This document shows positions 45,820 to 54,016 of a stretch of DNA of 61,653 bases, in pieces (within the stretch, counting starts at the first letter, position 1; each line of letters starts with the position of its first letter). Both the position numbers and the translations under genes were made by a program. The notes under the pieces are model-generated. The model was not told the DNA's origin, made no database searches, and was given only the letters and a program-made list of their open reading frames with translations. Source of the DNA: Acidilobaceae archaeon (GTDB lineage Archaea; Thermoproteota; Thermoprotei_A; Sulfolobales; Acidilobaceae); assembly GCA_027082825.1 (NCBI GenBank), contig JALWTO010000005.1:27247-88899 (forward strand), in the 5' to 3' direction.

Positions 45820-46818
45820 ATGAAGGAATATAGAGAGAAATTAGAAAAAATACTTCCATCCAGGATCTCTGATGAAGCCAAGACTTTAGCTGATAGATAT
45901 GGTTATTTACCGTATATGATTGAGAGATATTTGAGAATGTTTGGAAAAATTGAAACACTTGAACTCCTCGAAGTAAACGAAATTCCTCTGCCAGAAACTA
46001 TTAGATGTAACGATTATCTTATATCATGTAGAAGGCTCAAAGAGAGACTTGAGGAAAAGGGTTTCGTATTGTATCCTTTAGCTTTTTCTCCTCATGGATA
46101 TAGTATAGAGGGAGGACAGGTTTCTATAGGAGCTACACATGAATATTTGAGTGGTTATTACTACATACAAGATCCAGCATCAATGCTCCCAGTTTATGAG
46201 CTCAATGTGAGACCAGGAGATTTGATCTTAGATATGGCAGCGGCTCCTGGAGGCAAAGCCTCTCAGATATTACAATTGACTAAAGACTCTGCTAGACTTG
46301 TTGCTGTTGATATCTCCAGAAGAAGGATGAGAGCTCTTAGAAGTAACTTAAGCCGAATGGGTTTTAGTAGTTTCATCTTGCTTAGAGGCGATTCTAGGTT
46401 TTTGGTCTTCAAGAACTTATTTGAAAAGGTTTTATTAGATGCTCCTTCAACTGGAGAGGGAATAATAAGAAAAGATCCTTTAAGAAAAAGAAGTAGAAGC
46501 CCAAACGACTTAATTGAAGTCTCTATTTTACAATTTGAAATGCTCAAAGCCGCTATTAATTATCTTAGGCCAGGAGGTATACTTGTCTATGCAGCATGTA
46601 CATTAGCTGTGGAAGAAGGTGAGTTTGTTATCTCTACGATGTTGGATAAGAGAGAGGATTTACAAACGCTTTCTCTTAATATTCCTCATGTTAAGGGATT
46701 TGAAGAGTATGGAAGAACAAGGTTTAATGAGCAAGTTACAAATTGTGGAAGATTACTTCCTTATATTCATGGAACTGAAGGCTTCTTTGTATGCAAAATT
46801 AAGAAAAAAGAGGAATGA
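45820..46818 (+). CDS. NSUN-family RNA m5C methyltransferase with altered motif IV
   Basis: 332 residues. N-terminal helical domain (IPSRISDE... region), then the SAM-binding core: motif I LDMAAAPGGKASQI, motif IV VLLDAPSTGEGIIRKDP, motif VI VYAACTLAVEEGE. The nucleophile Cys of motif VI is kept, but the motif IV cysteine (normally PC), which helps release product, is Ser. The enzyme may be slow to release RNA or use a different step. It is 4 nt before a Nip7-like gene, suggesting a ribosomal RNA substrate. Confidence 0.85.
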   Translation: MKEYREKLEKILPSRISDEAKTLADRYGYLPYMIERYLRMFGKIETLELLEVNEIPLPETIRCNDYLISCRRLKERLEEKGFVLYPLAFSPHGYSIEGGQVSIGATHEYLSGYYYIQDPASMLPVYELNVRPGDLILDMAAAPGGKASQILQLTKDSARLVAVDISRRRMRALRSNLSRMGFSSFILLRGDSRFLVFKNLFEKVLLDAPSTGEGIIRKDPLRKRSRSPNDLIEVSILQFEMLKAAINYLRPGGILVYAACTLAVEEGEFVISTMLDKREDLQTLSLNIPHVKGFEEYGRTRFNEQVTNCGRLLPYIHGTEGFFVCKIKKKEE

Positions 46819-46822
46819 TATT

Positions 46823-47350
46823 TTGGTAATAGAACTTAAAAGAGCTTCCAAAAAAGAAATAAATGTACTCAAGGTTTTTCTTAGAGAGGCAGGTTTTATT
46901 ACTAAAAAAGTACCTATATCGTGGAAGGATTTATATATACTTAAATTAAAAGACGCCAAATATCATGATGTGTTTGAGATTTCTTTTGCTAATTTTGAGC
47001 ATTCAAATACCATTAATAACATATATGCAGGAGGGCTTTATCTAGGATTAATTTATAAAACTTCACATAAGGTTAAATTCAAACCAGGACTCCCTCTAGC
47101 TAGAAGGCTTTCAAAACTTTGTAAAACTGAGATTAGATGTCACGTTGTCAACGAGAAAGGGGAGAAAAGATTTCTGTATGGGAGAACTGTTCCAACTAGA
47201 ATGATCTTAAATATAGGAAGTAAACCAATGAGCATAGTAATTAATATTCTCGGAGAACCTCTTGGTTGGGGTAGGGTTGAACTCAGGGGCAGGACTAGAA
47301 GACTCGTGCCTTTGATAGATTTGGGTTGGTATTTGAGAAGAGGTGGTTGA
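46823..47350 (+). CDS. Nip7-like (UPF0113) pre-PUA/PUA protein
   Basis: 175 residues. The segment NNIYAGGLYLGLIYKTSHKVKFKPGL and the C-terminal VINILGEPLGWGRVELR resemble archaeal Nip7 homologues, RNA-binding proteins linked to 60S/50S maturation. Start TTG 46823 has GAGGA 8-9 nt upstream at the end of the methyltransferase gene, which makes the two translationally coupled. The longer frame from 46619 merely overlaps that gene. Overlaps the FKBP gene by 8 nt. Confidence 0.75.
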   Translation: MVIELKRASKKEINVLKVFLREAGFITKKVPISWKDLYILKLKDAKYHDVFEISFANFEHSNTINNIYAGGLYLGLIYKTSHKVKFKPGLPLARRLSKLCKTEIRCHVVNEKGEKRFLYGRTVPTRMILNIGSKPMSIVINILGEPLGWGRVELRGRTRRLVPLIDLGWYLRRGG

Positions 47351-48104
47351 GGTGTCTATATCTCAAGGGGACTATGTGCTTTTAAACTATACAATCTATG
47401 CTATTTCTGATAATAAGGAAGAGCTTGTAGATACTACAAATGTTGAGCTTGCCAAAAAAGCAGGAATATATGACGAAAAGAAGAACTATGGTTCCAGGCT
47501 AATAATATATGGAAGGTCCCAGTTAATTGGTGCAGTTGAAGAAGCACTAAAAGATATGAATGAAGGTGAGAAGAAAGAGATAGAGGCCCCCCCAGAGAAA
47601 GCTTATGGAATCAGAAAAGAAGATTTGGTTGTTAGAATTCCGATAAAACAGCTCAGAAGGTATAACATTACTCCTACTCTTGGAAGAGAAATAGAAGTAG
47701 GAGGAAGGGTCGGAAGGATAATTAGGGTGACTGAGAGATTTGCCTATGTGGACTTTAATCACCCTCTTGCTGGAAAGAAGCTTAAAATAGTTCTTAAGGT
47801 TGACAGGATCCTAAAAAATACTGAGGAAAAGCTTCATTTCCTTGTTGAAAGGTGGTTAGGAAAGAAACCAGTTGATCTAAAAATCGATAATGGAGTGGCT
47901 ACAATAAGATTTGACGAGAGTATAGTATCTATTCCTGACCTTGAATCCAGGCTCCAGCTTTTGTTAAGGGATATCAAGGAAACCCTTAGTGATATAAATA
48001 GCTTGGAGGCTTATATTAAGATAAAGGTTAGGGAGATTAAACAGAAAAAAGAAGGAGAGGCAGAAGAAAAAGAAAAGGAAACTCCAAGTTCTTCAAAAAC
48101 TTGA
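47343..48104 (+). CDS. FKBP-type peptidyl-prolyl isomerase, long archaeal (SlyD-like) form
   Basis: 253 residues. FKBP domain with an insert-in-flap region: YVLLNYTIYAIS, GAVEEALKDMNEGEKKEIEAPPEKAYGIR, and VDFNHPLAGKKLKIVLKVDRI. About 100 further C-terminal residues form the extra domain of the 26-28 kDa archaeal group, ending in a Lys/Glu tail. A foldase/chaperone in the cytosol. GTG 47343 or GTG 47352 are both possible. AGGTGG favours the latter. Confidence 0.9.
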   Translation: MVEVSISQGDYVLLNYTIYAISDNKEELVDTTNVELAKKAGIYDEKKNYGSRLIIYGRSQLIGAVEEALKDMNEGEKKEIEAPPEKAYGIRKEDLVVRIPIKQLRRYNITPTLGREIEVGGRVGRIIRVTERFAYVDFNHPLAGKKLKIVLKVDRILKNTEEKLHFLVERWLGKKPVDLKIDNGVATIRFDESIVSIPDLESRLQLLLRDIKETLSDINSLEAYIKIKVREIKQKKEGEAEEKEKETPSSSKT

Positions 48105-48203
48105 ATAAGATAAATATGGTTTCTAAAGTCTTCAAATGTTTATGAATCAATTCAAGCAACACTTCTCATATGTTTTTAGGGCATATTTTACTATATTTCT
48201 GTC

Positions 48204-49067
48204 TTACTTATTGGATTCACATGCTTTTTTTCTTAGAGCTCTTAACAACTTGTAGAAAACAAGATAAACAGGGGAGGTTCTTGCAATAGGTTTTACTATT
48301 GATTCTAGTTCTAGGGGATTACAAGACTCGAGATCTTGTAACATAGACGATAAGTTATCTGATGTTAATTTAGCTATCTCTTTAACTTTTGTTATGACAT
48401 TATCAGGATTAACTCCTAAGCTAATCGAGGCCTCAAATGAAAGGATCCTAATTAGATCGTCAAGGCTATTATCAGCAAGCAAATAGCCATTTTTTACATG
48501 AAGAATTGTAGTGAGTGTATTGATTATTGCGTTTACTATAACTTTCTCCTTTCTAATAGTGCTTATATTACTTGAAAGGATTATGTTAAGCCCTCCCATT
48601 TTCAGGCATTTTGCTAGAGGTTCTAGTGCCCAGGTACAATCATATCCTATACATCCAAGGTATATAGGGCCCTCTCCTTTAAGTTCTACAAGGGGTCCTC
48701 TTTTTATTACACCAAGATTTACTACAGCCGAGGCTACAATCACATTATCTTCCACGATTTTTTTGATGGTTTCCAATCCTCCTATGCCATTCTGTGCGAC
48801 AACTAAAACTGGACCTTTTATGAATCCAAGAGATATTAAGTCAGCAACACTTTTCGTGTCATAGCTCTTTACTGAAATGATAACATAATCACAAGTGCTT
48901 GGCAAAGTTCCCGATTCAAATACTTTAAATCTCATTGGAAAGGGCCTTACAATTTCTCTTATCTCCTCTCTTCTTGAGAAAGGTATGACATTGCAACCAC
49001 CTAAACTTGCTGAGAGGGTAATGATAGATCCCACAGCTCCAGTCCCAATTACACAAACTTTGCTCAC
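48204..49067 (-). CDS. panE: 2-dehydropantoate 2-reductase (ketopantoate reductase)
   Basis: 287 residues. NADPH-binding VIGTGAVGSII at 6-16, VAQNGIGGLETI near 92 and VVNLGVIKRGP are the ApbA/PanE pattern, and KEKVIVNAIINTLTTI carries the conserved Lys and Asn of the active site. It reduces ketopantoate to pantoate for coenzyme A synthesis. GTG 49067 with GAGGG about 8 nt upstream. Stands alone. Confidence 0.88.
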   Translation of the reverse strand: MSKVCVIGTGAVGSIITLSASLGGCNVIPFSRREEIREIVRPFPMRFKVFESGTLPSTCDYVIISVKSYDTKSVADLISLGFIKGPVLVVAQNGIGGLETIKKIVEDNVIVASAVVNLGVIKRGPLVELKGEGPIYLGCIGYDCTWALEPLAKCLKMGGLNIILSSNISTIRKEKVIVNAIINTLTTILHVKNGYLLADNSLDDLIRILSFEASISLGVNPDNVITKVKEIAKLTSDNLSSMLQDLESCNPLELESIVKPIARTSPVYLVFYKLLRALRKKACESNK

Positions 49068-49144
49068 TTTGAGGGCCCTCTTCTTTAAATTTCCATATTA
49101 ACTTAAAAGCTCACATATCTTTATTGGAAAGGCAGAAAAATTAT

Positions 49145-50254
49145 ATGGTGATAAGACGCATGGTCTCAGCAGCTCTAGCAATAGTAGCAGCAGTAACAAT
49201 CGCTTGGACTATTGCATGGATTCTTTATAAGAACAAAAATGAGAAGCTTTTAGTATACCCGTTCTTCTTTATGTTGAGGTTACCAATAACTATTAATCCG
49301 AATAAAAGTTCTAATAAAACCCAAAAGGTTATTTCATGGGTTGGTGTTGTCCTTCTCTTCATTTCATTAGTTCTCTTCTATTATGAAATATTTGAAGTAG
49401 TGTATTATAGGTACTTTAAGACTATACCTGGAGCGTCTAAAATAGGTCTGGCACCTCTAATTCCAGGAGTTACAGTGCCTTGGAATATTTTACCCTACGT
49501 TCTTATAGCACTTGGCATTGCAGCCCTTTTCCACGAATTAAGCCATGCACTTGTTGCTAAGTTTGAAGGTCTTAAGGTTAAGAGTGCAGGCTTTCTACTT
49601 TTTGCATTTATACCAGCTGCTTTTGTTGAAGTTGATGAGGATGAACTTAAGAAGGCAAAGATATCTTCACGTGTAAAGGTTTACAGTGCTGGTGTTGCTG
49701 CTAATGTAATTCTCTTCTTAATATTCATGGGTTTAGTTTCTGGTGCATGTCCACATTTAACTTCTGGGATAAGAATTGTCAGTGTTGTTCCCAAGAGCCC
49801 TGCATATATTGCTGGTCTCAATAAAGGTGATATAATAGTTAGCATTAATGGGGTAAAAGTTAGATGTATCAATAATGTTGTCCAACAGCTTAAAAATATA
49901 GGAATAAATAATCCTAACAAAAAAATAAGTTTAAGTATGACTGTTTTAAGGGGAGGTACTATTTATACGCTTAATATAATAAAACCCAAAGGGTACAGCA
50001 AGGTAGGCATAATGATAGTGAATAATTTTAATGATATGGGATACATAGTATATTTTAGTGCAATACTTAACTATGCTTTAGCCTTAGTTAATGCAGCACC
50101 TCTTTTCATCACTGATGGGGCAAAGATATTAGATGATTTATTAAGACTTAGATTCAGAGATAACTTAGGAAAGATTATAAGCATGGGTATTCAATCAGCT
50201 ACACTTCTTCTAGTTTTGAGTGTTCTCACAATAGCTCCTATAGTGCCTGGATGA
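49145..50254 (+). CDS. Site-2 protease family metallopeptidase (M50) with PDZ domain
   Basis: 369 residues. Several membrane helices. Zinc motif HELSH near residue 130, a PDZ domain over about 190-280 (SPAYIAGLNKGDIIVSINGVKV), and the third zinc ligand in LFITDGAKIL near 327. Cleaves substrates within the membrane, probably releasing signalling or membrane-regulator proteins. ATG 49145 is chosen; TTG 49124 and later methionines remain possible. Its end is 2 nt from the convergent JAMM gene. Confidence 0.88.
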   Translation: MVIRRMVSAALAIVAAVTIAWTIAWILYKNKNEKLLVYPFFFMLRLPITINPNKSSNKTQKVISWVGVVLLFISLVLFYYEIFEVVYYRYFKTIPGASKIGLAPLIPGVTVPWNILPYVLIALGIAALFHELSHALVAKFEGLKVKSAGFLLFAFIPAAFVEVDEDELKKAKISSRVKVYSAGVAANVILFLIFMGLVSGACPHLTSGIRIVSVVPKSPAYIAGLNKGDIIVSINGVKVRCINNVVQQLKNIGINNPNKKISLSMTVLRGGTIYTLNIIKPKGYSKVGIMIVNNFNDMGYIVYFSAILNYALALVNAAPLFITDGAKILDDLLRLRFRDNLGKIISMGIQSATLLLVLSVLTIAPIVPG

Positions 50255-50256
50255 TC

Positions 50257-50664
50257 TTAACATACTAGATTATGTTCAAGGATTTCTCCCTTGTTTGATA
50301 GAGTAAATGCAGATATGCAATTCTTAGATGATATTACCCAAACTACAGGCCATAGCTTCATGTTCTTTTTATCAAGATTTGATGGATAGCAATTGCTCTT
50401 TGGATGGGTATGGAAGATTCCTATAAGCTCAAGGACATATTTCTCGGCAACTTTAGAGGCCATAAAAGTGTCCTTAGGGTCGACCCAAAATTCTATCATT
50501 GGTCTTTTAGATAAATTTTTTGCCAAAATTATCATAGACGCGATAGTCCTATTGCCATAAAAATTACCAATGATATATCCTACAACCTCCTCATCGAAGA
50601 TTGTAGGGAGTTTCTTAAGAAATGAACAAAGAGGACCTAAAAACACTGTGTACATTTTTATCAC
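50257..50664 (-). CDS. JAMM/MPN-domain metalloprotease-like protein
   Basis: 135 residues. Glu in FDEEVVGYIIG near 24-25 and HTHPKSNCYPSNLD near 86-99 give the complete JAMM motif E...HxHP...SxxD, so the zinc site looks intact. Archaeal relatives remove ubiquitin-like SAMP modifiers or process sulfur-carrier proteins. It overlaps the phosphoesterase gene by 4 nt. GTG 50664 and ATG 50655 are both possible starts. Confidence 0.88.
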   Translation of the reverse strand: MIKMYTVFLGPLCSFLKKLPTIFDEEVVGYIIGNFYGNRTIASMIILAKNLSKRPMIEFWVDPKDTFMASKVAEKYVLELIGIFHTHPKSNCYPSNLDKKNMKLWPVVWVISSKNCISAFTLSNKGEILEHNLVC

Positions 50665-51176
50665 TCTAGTGGAATTATTCTTGCTTTTAATGTGGTAATA
50701 TCTAATATGGCAACACTAGGTTCATAAAGAACACCCGCTGCCTCTCCTGGATTTAGAAGTAATCTCCCACTGAAATATCTAAGATCTTTTTTATGGGTAT
50801 GCCCATAAAGAACAGCATCCCATTTACCAGAAATGAGTAAAGCTTCCGCTATTTTCTTTGTGAAGTCAGTAGGTCCCCATCCATGTAAGATTAGAATTTT
50901 TCTTCCTTTGATATTTATTAGCTTTGGAGGATCGTCAAGCTCTATGCTGTAGTTTCTTGCAACTACCTGAAGACCTATCTTTTCTCCGCAGTTGTTTCCG
51001 TAGACTCCTATGACTTTGATGCCATTGAGCTTTTTAGCTAGCCTTTCAAGAGAAAAAGGAGCAATTATATCACCTAAATGAATTACTATGTTTACCTTGT
51101 GTTCGTTAAATATTCTTGAGGCCTTATCTATTGATTTAAGATTATCATGTGTGTCACTAATGACTCCTGCTAACAA
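50661..51176 (-). CDS. MJ0936/YfcE-type metallophosphoesterase (second copy)
   Basis: 171 residues, calcineurin-like: GVISDTHDN, VIHLGDII, VYGNNCGE, LHGWG and LYGHTHKKD supply the metal ligands. The GNxD/H position is GNNCGE, so the catalytic His is where MJ0936 relatives have it. TTG 51176 lies 4 nt after GAGGTGAT. GTG 51185 is part of that site. Operon with the JAMM gene. Confidence 0.9.
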   Translation of the reverse strand: MLAGVISDTHDNLKSIDKASRIFNEHKVNIVIHLGDIIAPFSLERLAKKLNGIKVIGVYGNNCGEKIGLQVVARNYSIELDDPPKLINIKGRKILILHGWGPTDFTKKIAEALLISGKWDAVLYGHTHKKDLRYFSGRLLLNPGEAAGVLYEPSVAILDITTLKARIIPLE

Positions 51177-51262
51177 CTTAATCACCTCAAGATTATAACT
51201 CTAATGGCTTTTAGCTTTAAAAACGGTTTTACTAAGGCCTTCATTTGGGGGTAGTATTATTT

Positions 51263-52378
51263 ATGGAGAACTTTAGGCTTGATCCTTGGGGGCATGTACT
51301 TATTGAAGAGTATGAGAAGCTTTTCAAGTTTTTCGGTCTCTCTCCTACTAAAAATCTCCTTGAAAGAATAGAGAGGATTGGAGGTAAATCAAAGCTTTAT
51401 AGTAGAGGGATAGTTTTTGCACATAGAGATCTTGATAAATTTCTGAATACAGTTGAACATGGAGGTAAGGCAGCCTTAGTCACAGGTTTTATGCCAAGTG
51501 GTCCTTTTCATTTTGGACATAAGATGGTTGCTGATCAAATAATTTACTTTCAGAACATGGGTGTGAAAGCATTTATAGCTATGGCTGATGCAGAGGCTTA
51601 CGCCGTAAGGAAAATACCTAGAAAAAAACTTTTAGAAAATGCAAAAAATTATGTGGCCAATCTGATAGCGTTAGGTGTGGATCCTAAAAGGGCTGTATTT
51701 TATATGCAAACAAACTATGAACCTGCATATTATAGACTTGCACAAATGGCTTCCTCTAAAGTTACAACTTCTGAGCTTAAGGCCATATACGGTGATATAG
51801 AGCCAGGCAAGGTTATAGCCATATTTACGCAGGTAGCAGATATACTTCATCCCACACTTGAGGAGTTTGGTAAGTATAAGATCGTGGTGGTTCCTGTAGG
51901 ACCAGATCAAGATCCTCATATACGTCTTACTAGAGACATAGCCGAGAGATTAGGTACCGATATACCAGGTCTCTCAAAGCCAGCCAGTACCTATCATAAG
52001 TTGATGAGGGGGCTCGATGGAGGAGAAAAAATGAGCAGCAGTAGGCCAGAAAGTTACATAAGTTTAAATGAACCTATTGAGATAGCCACGTCTAAACTAA
52101 TGAATGCATATACTGGAGGTAGACCGACAGCAGATGAGCAAAGAAGGTTTGGAGGTGTTCCTGACAAATGTATGATCTATGAACTATATCTATATCATTT
52201 GCTAGATGACGATGTTCTAAGAGAGATCTATGATAAGTGTAGGAACGGAAGGATCCTATGTGGGGAAGATAAAAGGTTTGCAGCAAGACTTCTAAGAGAT
52301 TTTCTAGATGAACACCAGAGAAAGTTTAATGAAATAATTAATGTCGTAGAGGATTATATAGAATTACCTAAGTACTAA
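51263..52378 (+). CDS. trpS: Tryptophanyl-tRNA synthetase
   Basis: 371 residues, archaeal/eukaryotic type. HIGH-equivalent SGPFHFGHKM near residue 77 and KMSSS in GGEKMSSSRPES near 256 are intact; VPVGPDQDPHIRLTRDIAERL is the Trp-pocket region. ATG 51263 follows GGGGGTAG. The 3' end overlaps the small coiled-coil gene by 11 nt. Confidence 0.95.
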   Translation: MENFRLDPWGHVLIEEYEKLFKFFGLSPTKNLLERIERIGGKSKLYSRGIVFAHRDLDKFLNTVEHGGKAALVTGFMPSGPFHFGHKMVADQIIYFQNMGVKAFIAMADAEAYAVRKIPRKKLLENAKNYVANLIALGVDPKRAVFYMQTNYEPAYYRLAQMASSKVTTSELKAIYGDIEPGKVIAIFTQVADILHPTLEEFGKYKIVVVPVGPDQDPHIRLTRDIAERLGTDIPGLSKPASTYHKLMRGLDGGEKMSSSRPESYISLNEPIEIATSKLMNAYTGGRPTADEQRRFGGVPDKCMIYELYLYHLLDDDVLREIYDKCRNGRILCGEDKRFAARLLRDFLDEHQRKFNEIINVVEDYIELPKY

Positions 52379-52538
52379 TTCTTTTCGCAAACTCTTTTGC
52401 TATATTGTCTAGTCTTTTTGTTAAGTATTCAATGTTCTCCTTGTGTTTTTCTTCGATAACTTTCTTTTTTTGGTCCGTAAGTTCATTTATCTTTTCTTGG
52501 AGTCTTTTCTCAAGTTCCTTTAGAGGAGGAAGACCCAA
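52368..52538 (-). CDS. Small coiled-coil protein
   Basis: 56 residues, nearly all helix with charged heptads (KELEKRLQEKINELTDQKKK region). TTG 52538 has GGTGAT 7 nt upstream, and TTTAAATATT at 52566-52575 is a fitting TATA box, so expression is plausible despite its size. It overlaps trpS by 11 nt at the 3' ends. Function unknown. Confidence 0.55.
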   Translation of the reverse strand: MGLPPLKELEKRLQEKINELTDQKKKVIEEKHKENIEYLTKRLDNIAKEFAKRIST

Positions 52539-52623
52539 GACATTTATCACCGATTTTCAGATGGTAATATTTAAAACTTAAAAGGTTTGTTTAAAGAGAA
52601 ATGATTACAAGAAAAATATTGGG

Positions 52624-53823
52624 TTATATTCTTAGTCCAAAAGCCTGTCTTACAAGCTGTCGTACTATAGTTAGACGCTGGATCTCATTGGTACCTTCAT
52701 ATATTGTGGTTATTATTGCATCCCTTAGGTATCTTTCAACACCCATCTCTGTATCTACACCATAACCTCCATGAACTTGTATGGCTTGTCTGGCTATCCA
52801 TTCAGCGGTCTCAGTAGCAAAAGCTTTGGCTAAACTTGCGGCTATCACGAATTCTTTTCTTCCCTTATCTGCTAGTGTTGCGGCCCAATATGTCAATAGT
52901 CTAGCGGCCTCAAGTCTTATGTACATATTTGCAATCTTATCTATTATCATTTCATGGGTTACAATTGGTTTGTTGAATGTTTCTCTCTGGAGAGCATAAT
53001 TTAATGCTTTTTCGAATGATGCCTGGGCTATTCCGACTGCCTGGGCGGCTATACCTATTCTAGTGTAATCATAGGTTGTAACAACAATCTTAAAGCCCTC
53101 ATTGACTTTACCAACGACGTTCTCAGCAGGAACTTTCACATCCTCTAATATGACTTCATAAGGTTGTTCTCCTCTCATCCCTATGACTTTAAATTGTTGT
53201 CCCACATTAACACCAGGCCAGTCTTTTTCGACAACAAAAACTGTTATTCCCCACCATCTTTTATCGGCTTTTGGAGGCTCAGTTCTAGCTGAAACTACAA
53301 AGTAATTGGCCTTTCCAGCACCACTTATGAATACTTTCCTTGCATTAATAACGTAGTGATCATTAACTTTCTTGGCTTTTGACTGTATACCAGCTACATC
53401 ACTTCCAGCTACAGGTTCTGTGTTTGCATGTGCACCAAAGGCCTCTCCTCGTGCAATAGGTGGTATATATTTCTTCTTTAATTCCTCTGAGCCAAAGAGT
53501 AGTATAGGTATTCCAAAGAGATGGTTAACTCCAATAGCTACGCCAAGACTTGGAATAGCCCTGGCGACTTCCTCTGTCAGAATAGCAGTCATTAGCTGTC
53601 CTCCACCTTGACCATCATATTCTTCAGGTATCCCTACTCCAAAGAGGCCTAGTTCACCCATTTCTTTGAAAATCTCTTTTGGAATTTCATTTGTTTTCTC
53701 TATTTCCTGCCATCTAGGCATTATCTTTTGTTCAACCAGCTCTCTAACACTTTTTCTGAAAATCTCAACTTCATCAGGTATTTCTATCTGAAAATCCTGG
53801 ACACTTCGGAAAGGAAAGACCAT
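52624..53823 (-). CDS. Acyl-CoA dehydrogenase
   Basis: 399 residues, FAD enzyme. FAD-binding segments EPVAGSDVAGIQSKAKK and YVINARKVFISGA, helix AQAVGIAQASFEKALNYA, the QVHGGYGVDTEMGVERYLRDA stretch, and the catalytic Glu in TIYEGTNEIQRL near residue 376 are all present. Oxidises an acyl-CoA to enoyl-CoA and passes electrons to ETF. No etf genes here, but the HdrD-like membrane protein at 40 kb is a candidate final step. GAGGTGG is 9 nt before ATG 53823. Confidence 0.95.
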   Translation of the reverse strand: MVFPFRSVQDFQIEIPDEVEIFRKSVRELVEQKIMPRWQEIEKTNEIPKEIFKEMGELGLFGVGIPEEYDGQGGGQLMTAILTEEVARAIPSLGVAIGVNHLFGIPILLFGSEELKKKYIPPIARGEAFGAHANTEPVAGSDVAGIQSKAKKVNDHYVINARKVFISGAGKANYFVVSARTEPPKADKRWWGITVFVVEKDWPGVNVGQQFKVIGMRGEQPYEVILEDVKVPAENVVGKVNEGFKIVVTTYDYTRIGIAAQAVGIAQASFEKALNYALQRETFNKPIVTHEMIIDKIANMYIRLEAARLLTYWAATLADKGRKEFVIAASLAKAFATETAEWIARQAIQVHGGYGVDTEMGVERYLRDAIITTIYEGTNEIQRLTIVRQLVRQAFGLRI

Positions 53824-54016
53824 AGCATTTCCACCTCGGACTATTCACTCCCTTAATCAAATTTTTAGAAAACCCATGTATAACTAAGTCTACATGAAGA
53901 GGTTATGACACTACAAATTCATTCTTTTAAATATTGCCTCCTCAGACAGATGCTGGCCTTTCTAAAAGAACTTAAAATATTGGTATATGTTGCACTACTT
54001 ACAAGGTGCTGCTTAG

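Noticed and set aside
46619-46822. N-terminal part of the longest frame of the Nip7-like gene
   Set aside because: It only overlaps the methyltransferase gene in another frame. TTG 46823 has a suitable ribosome-binding site and gives the family length.
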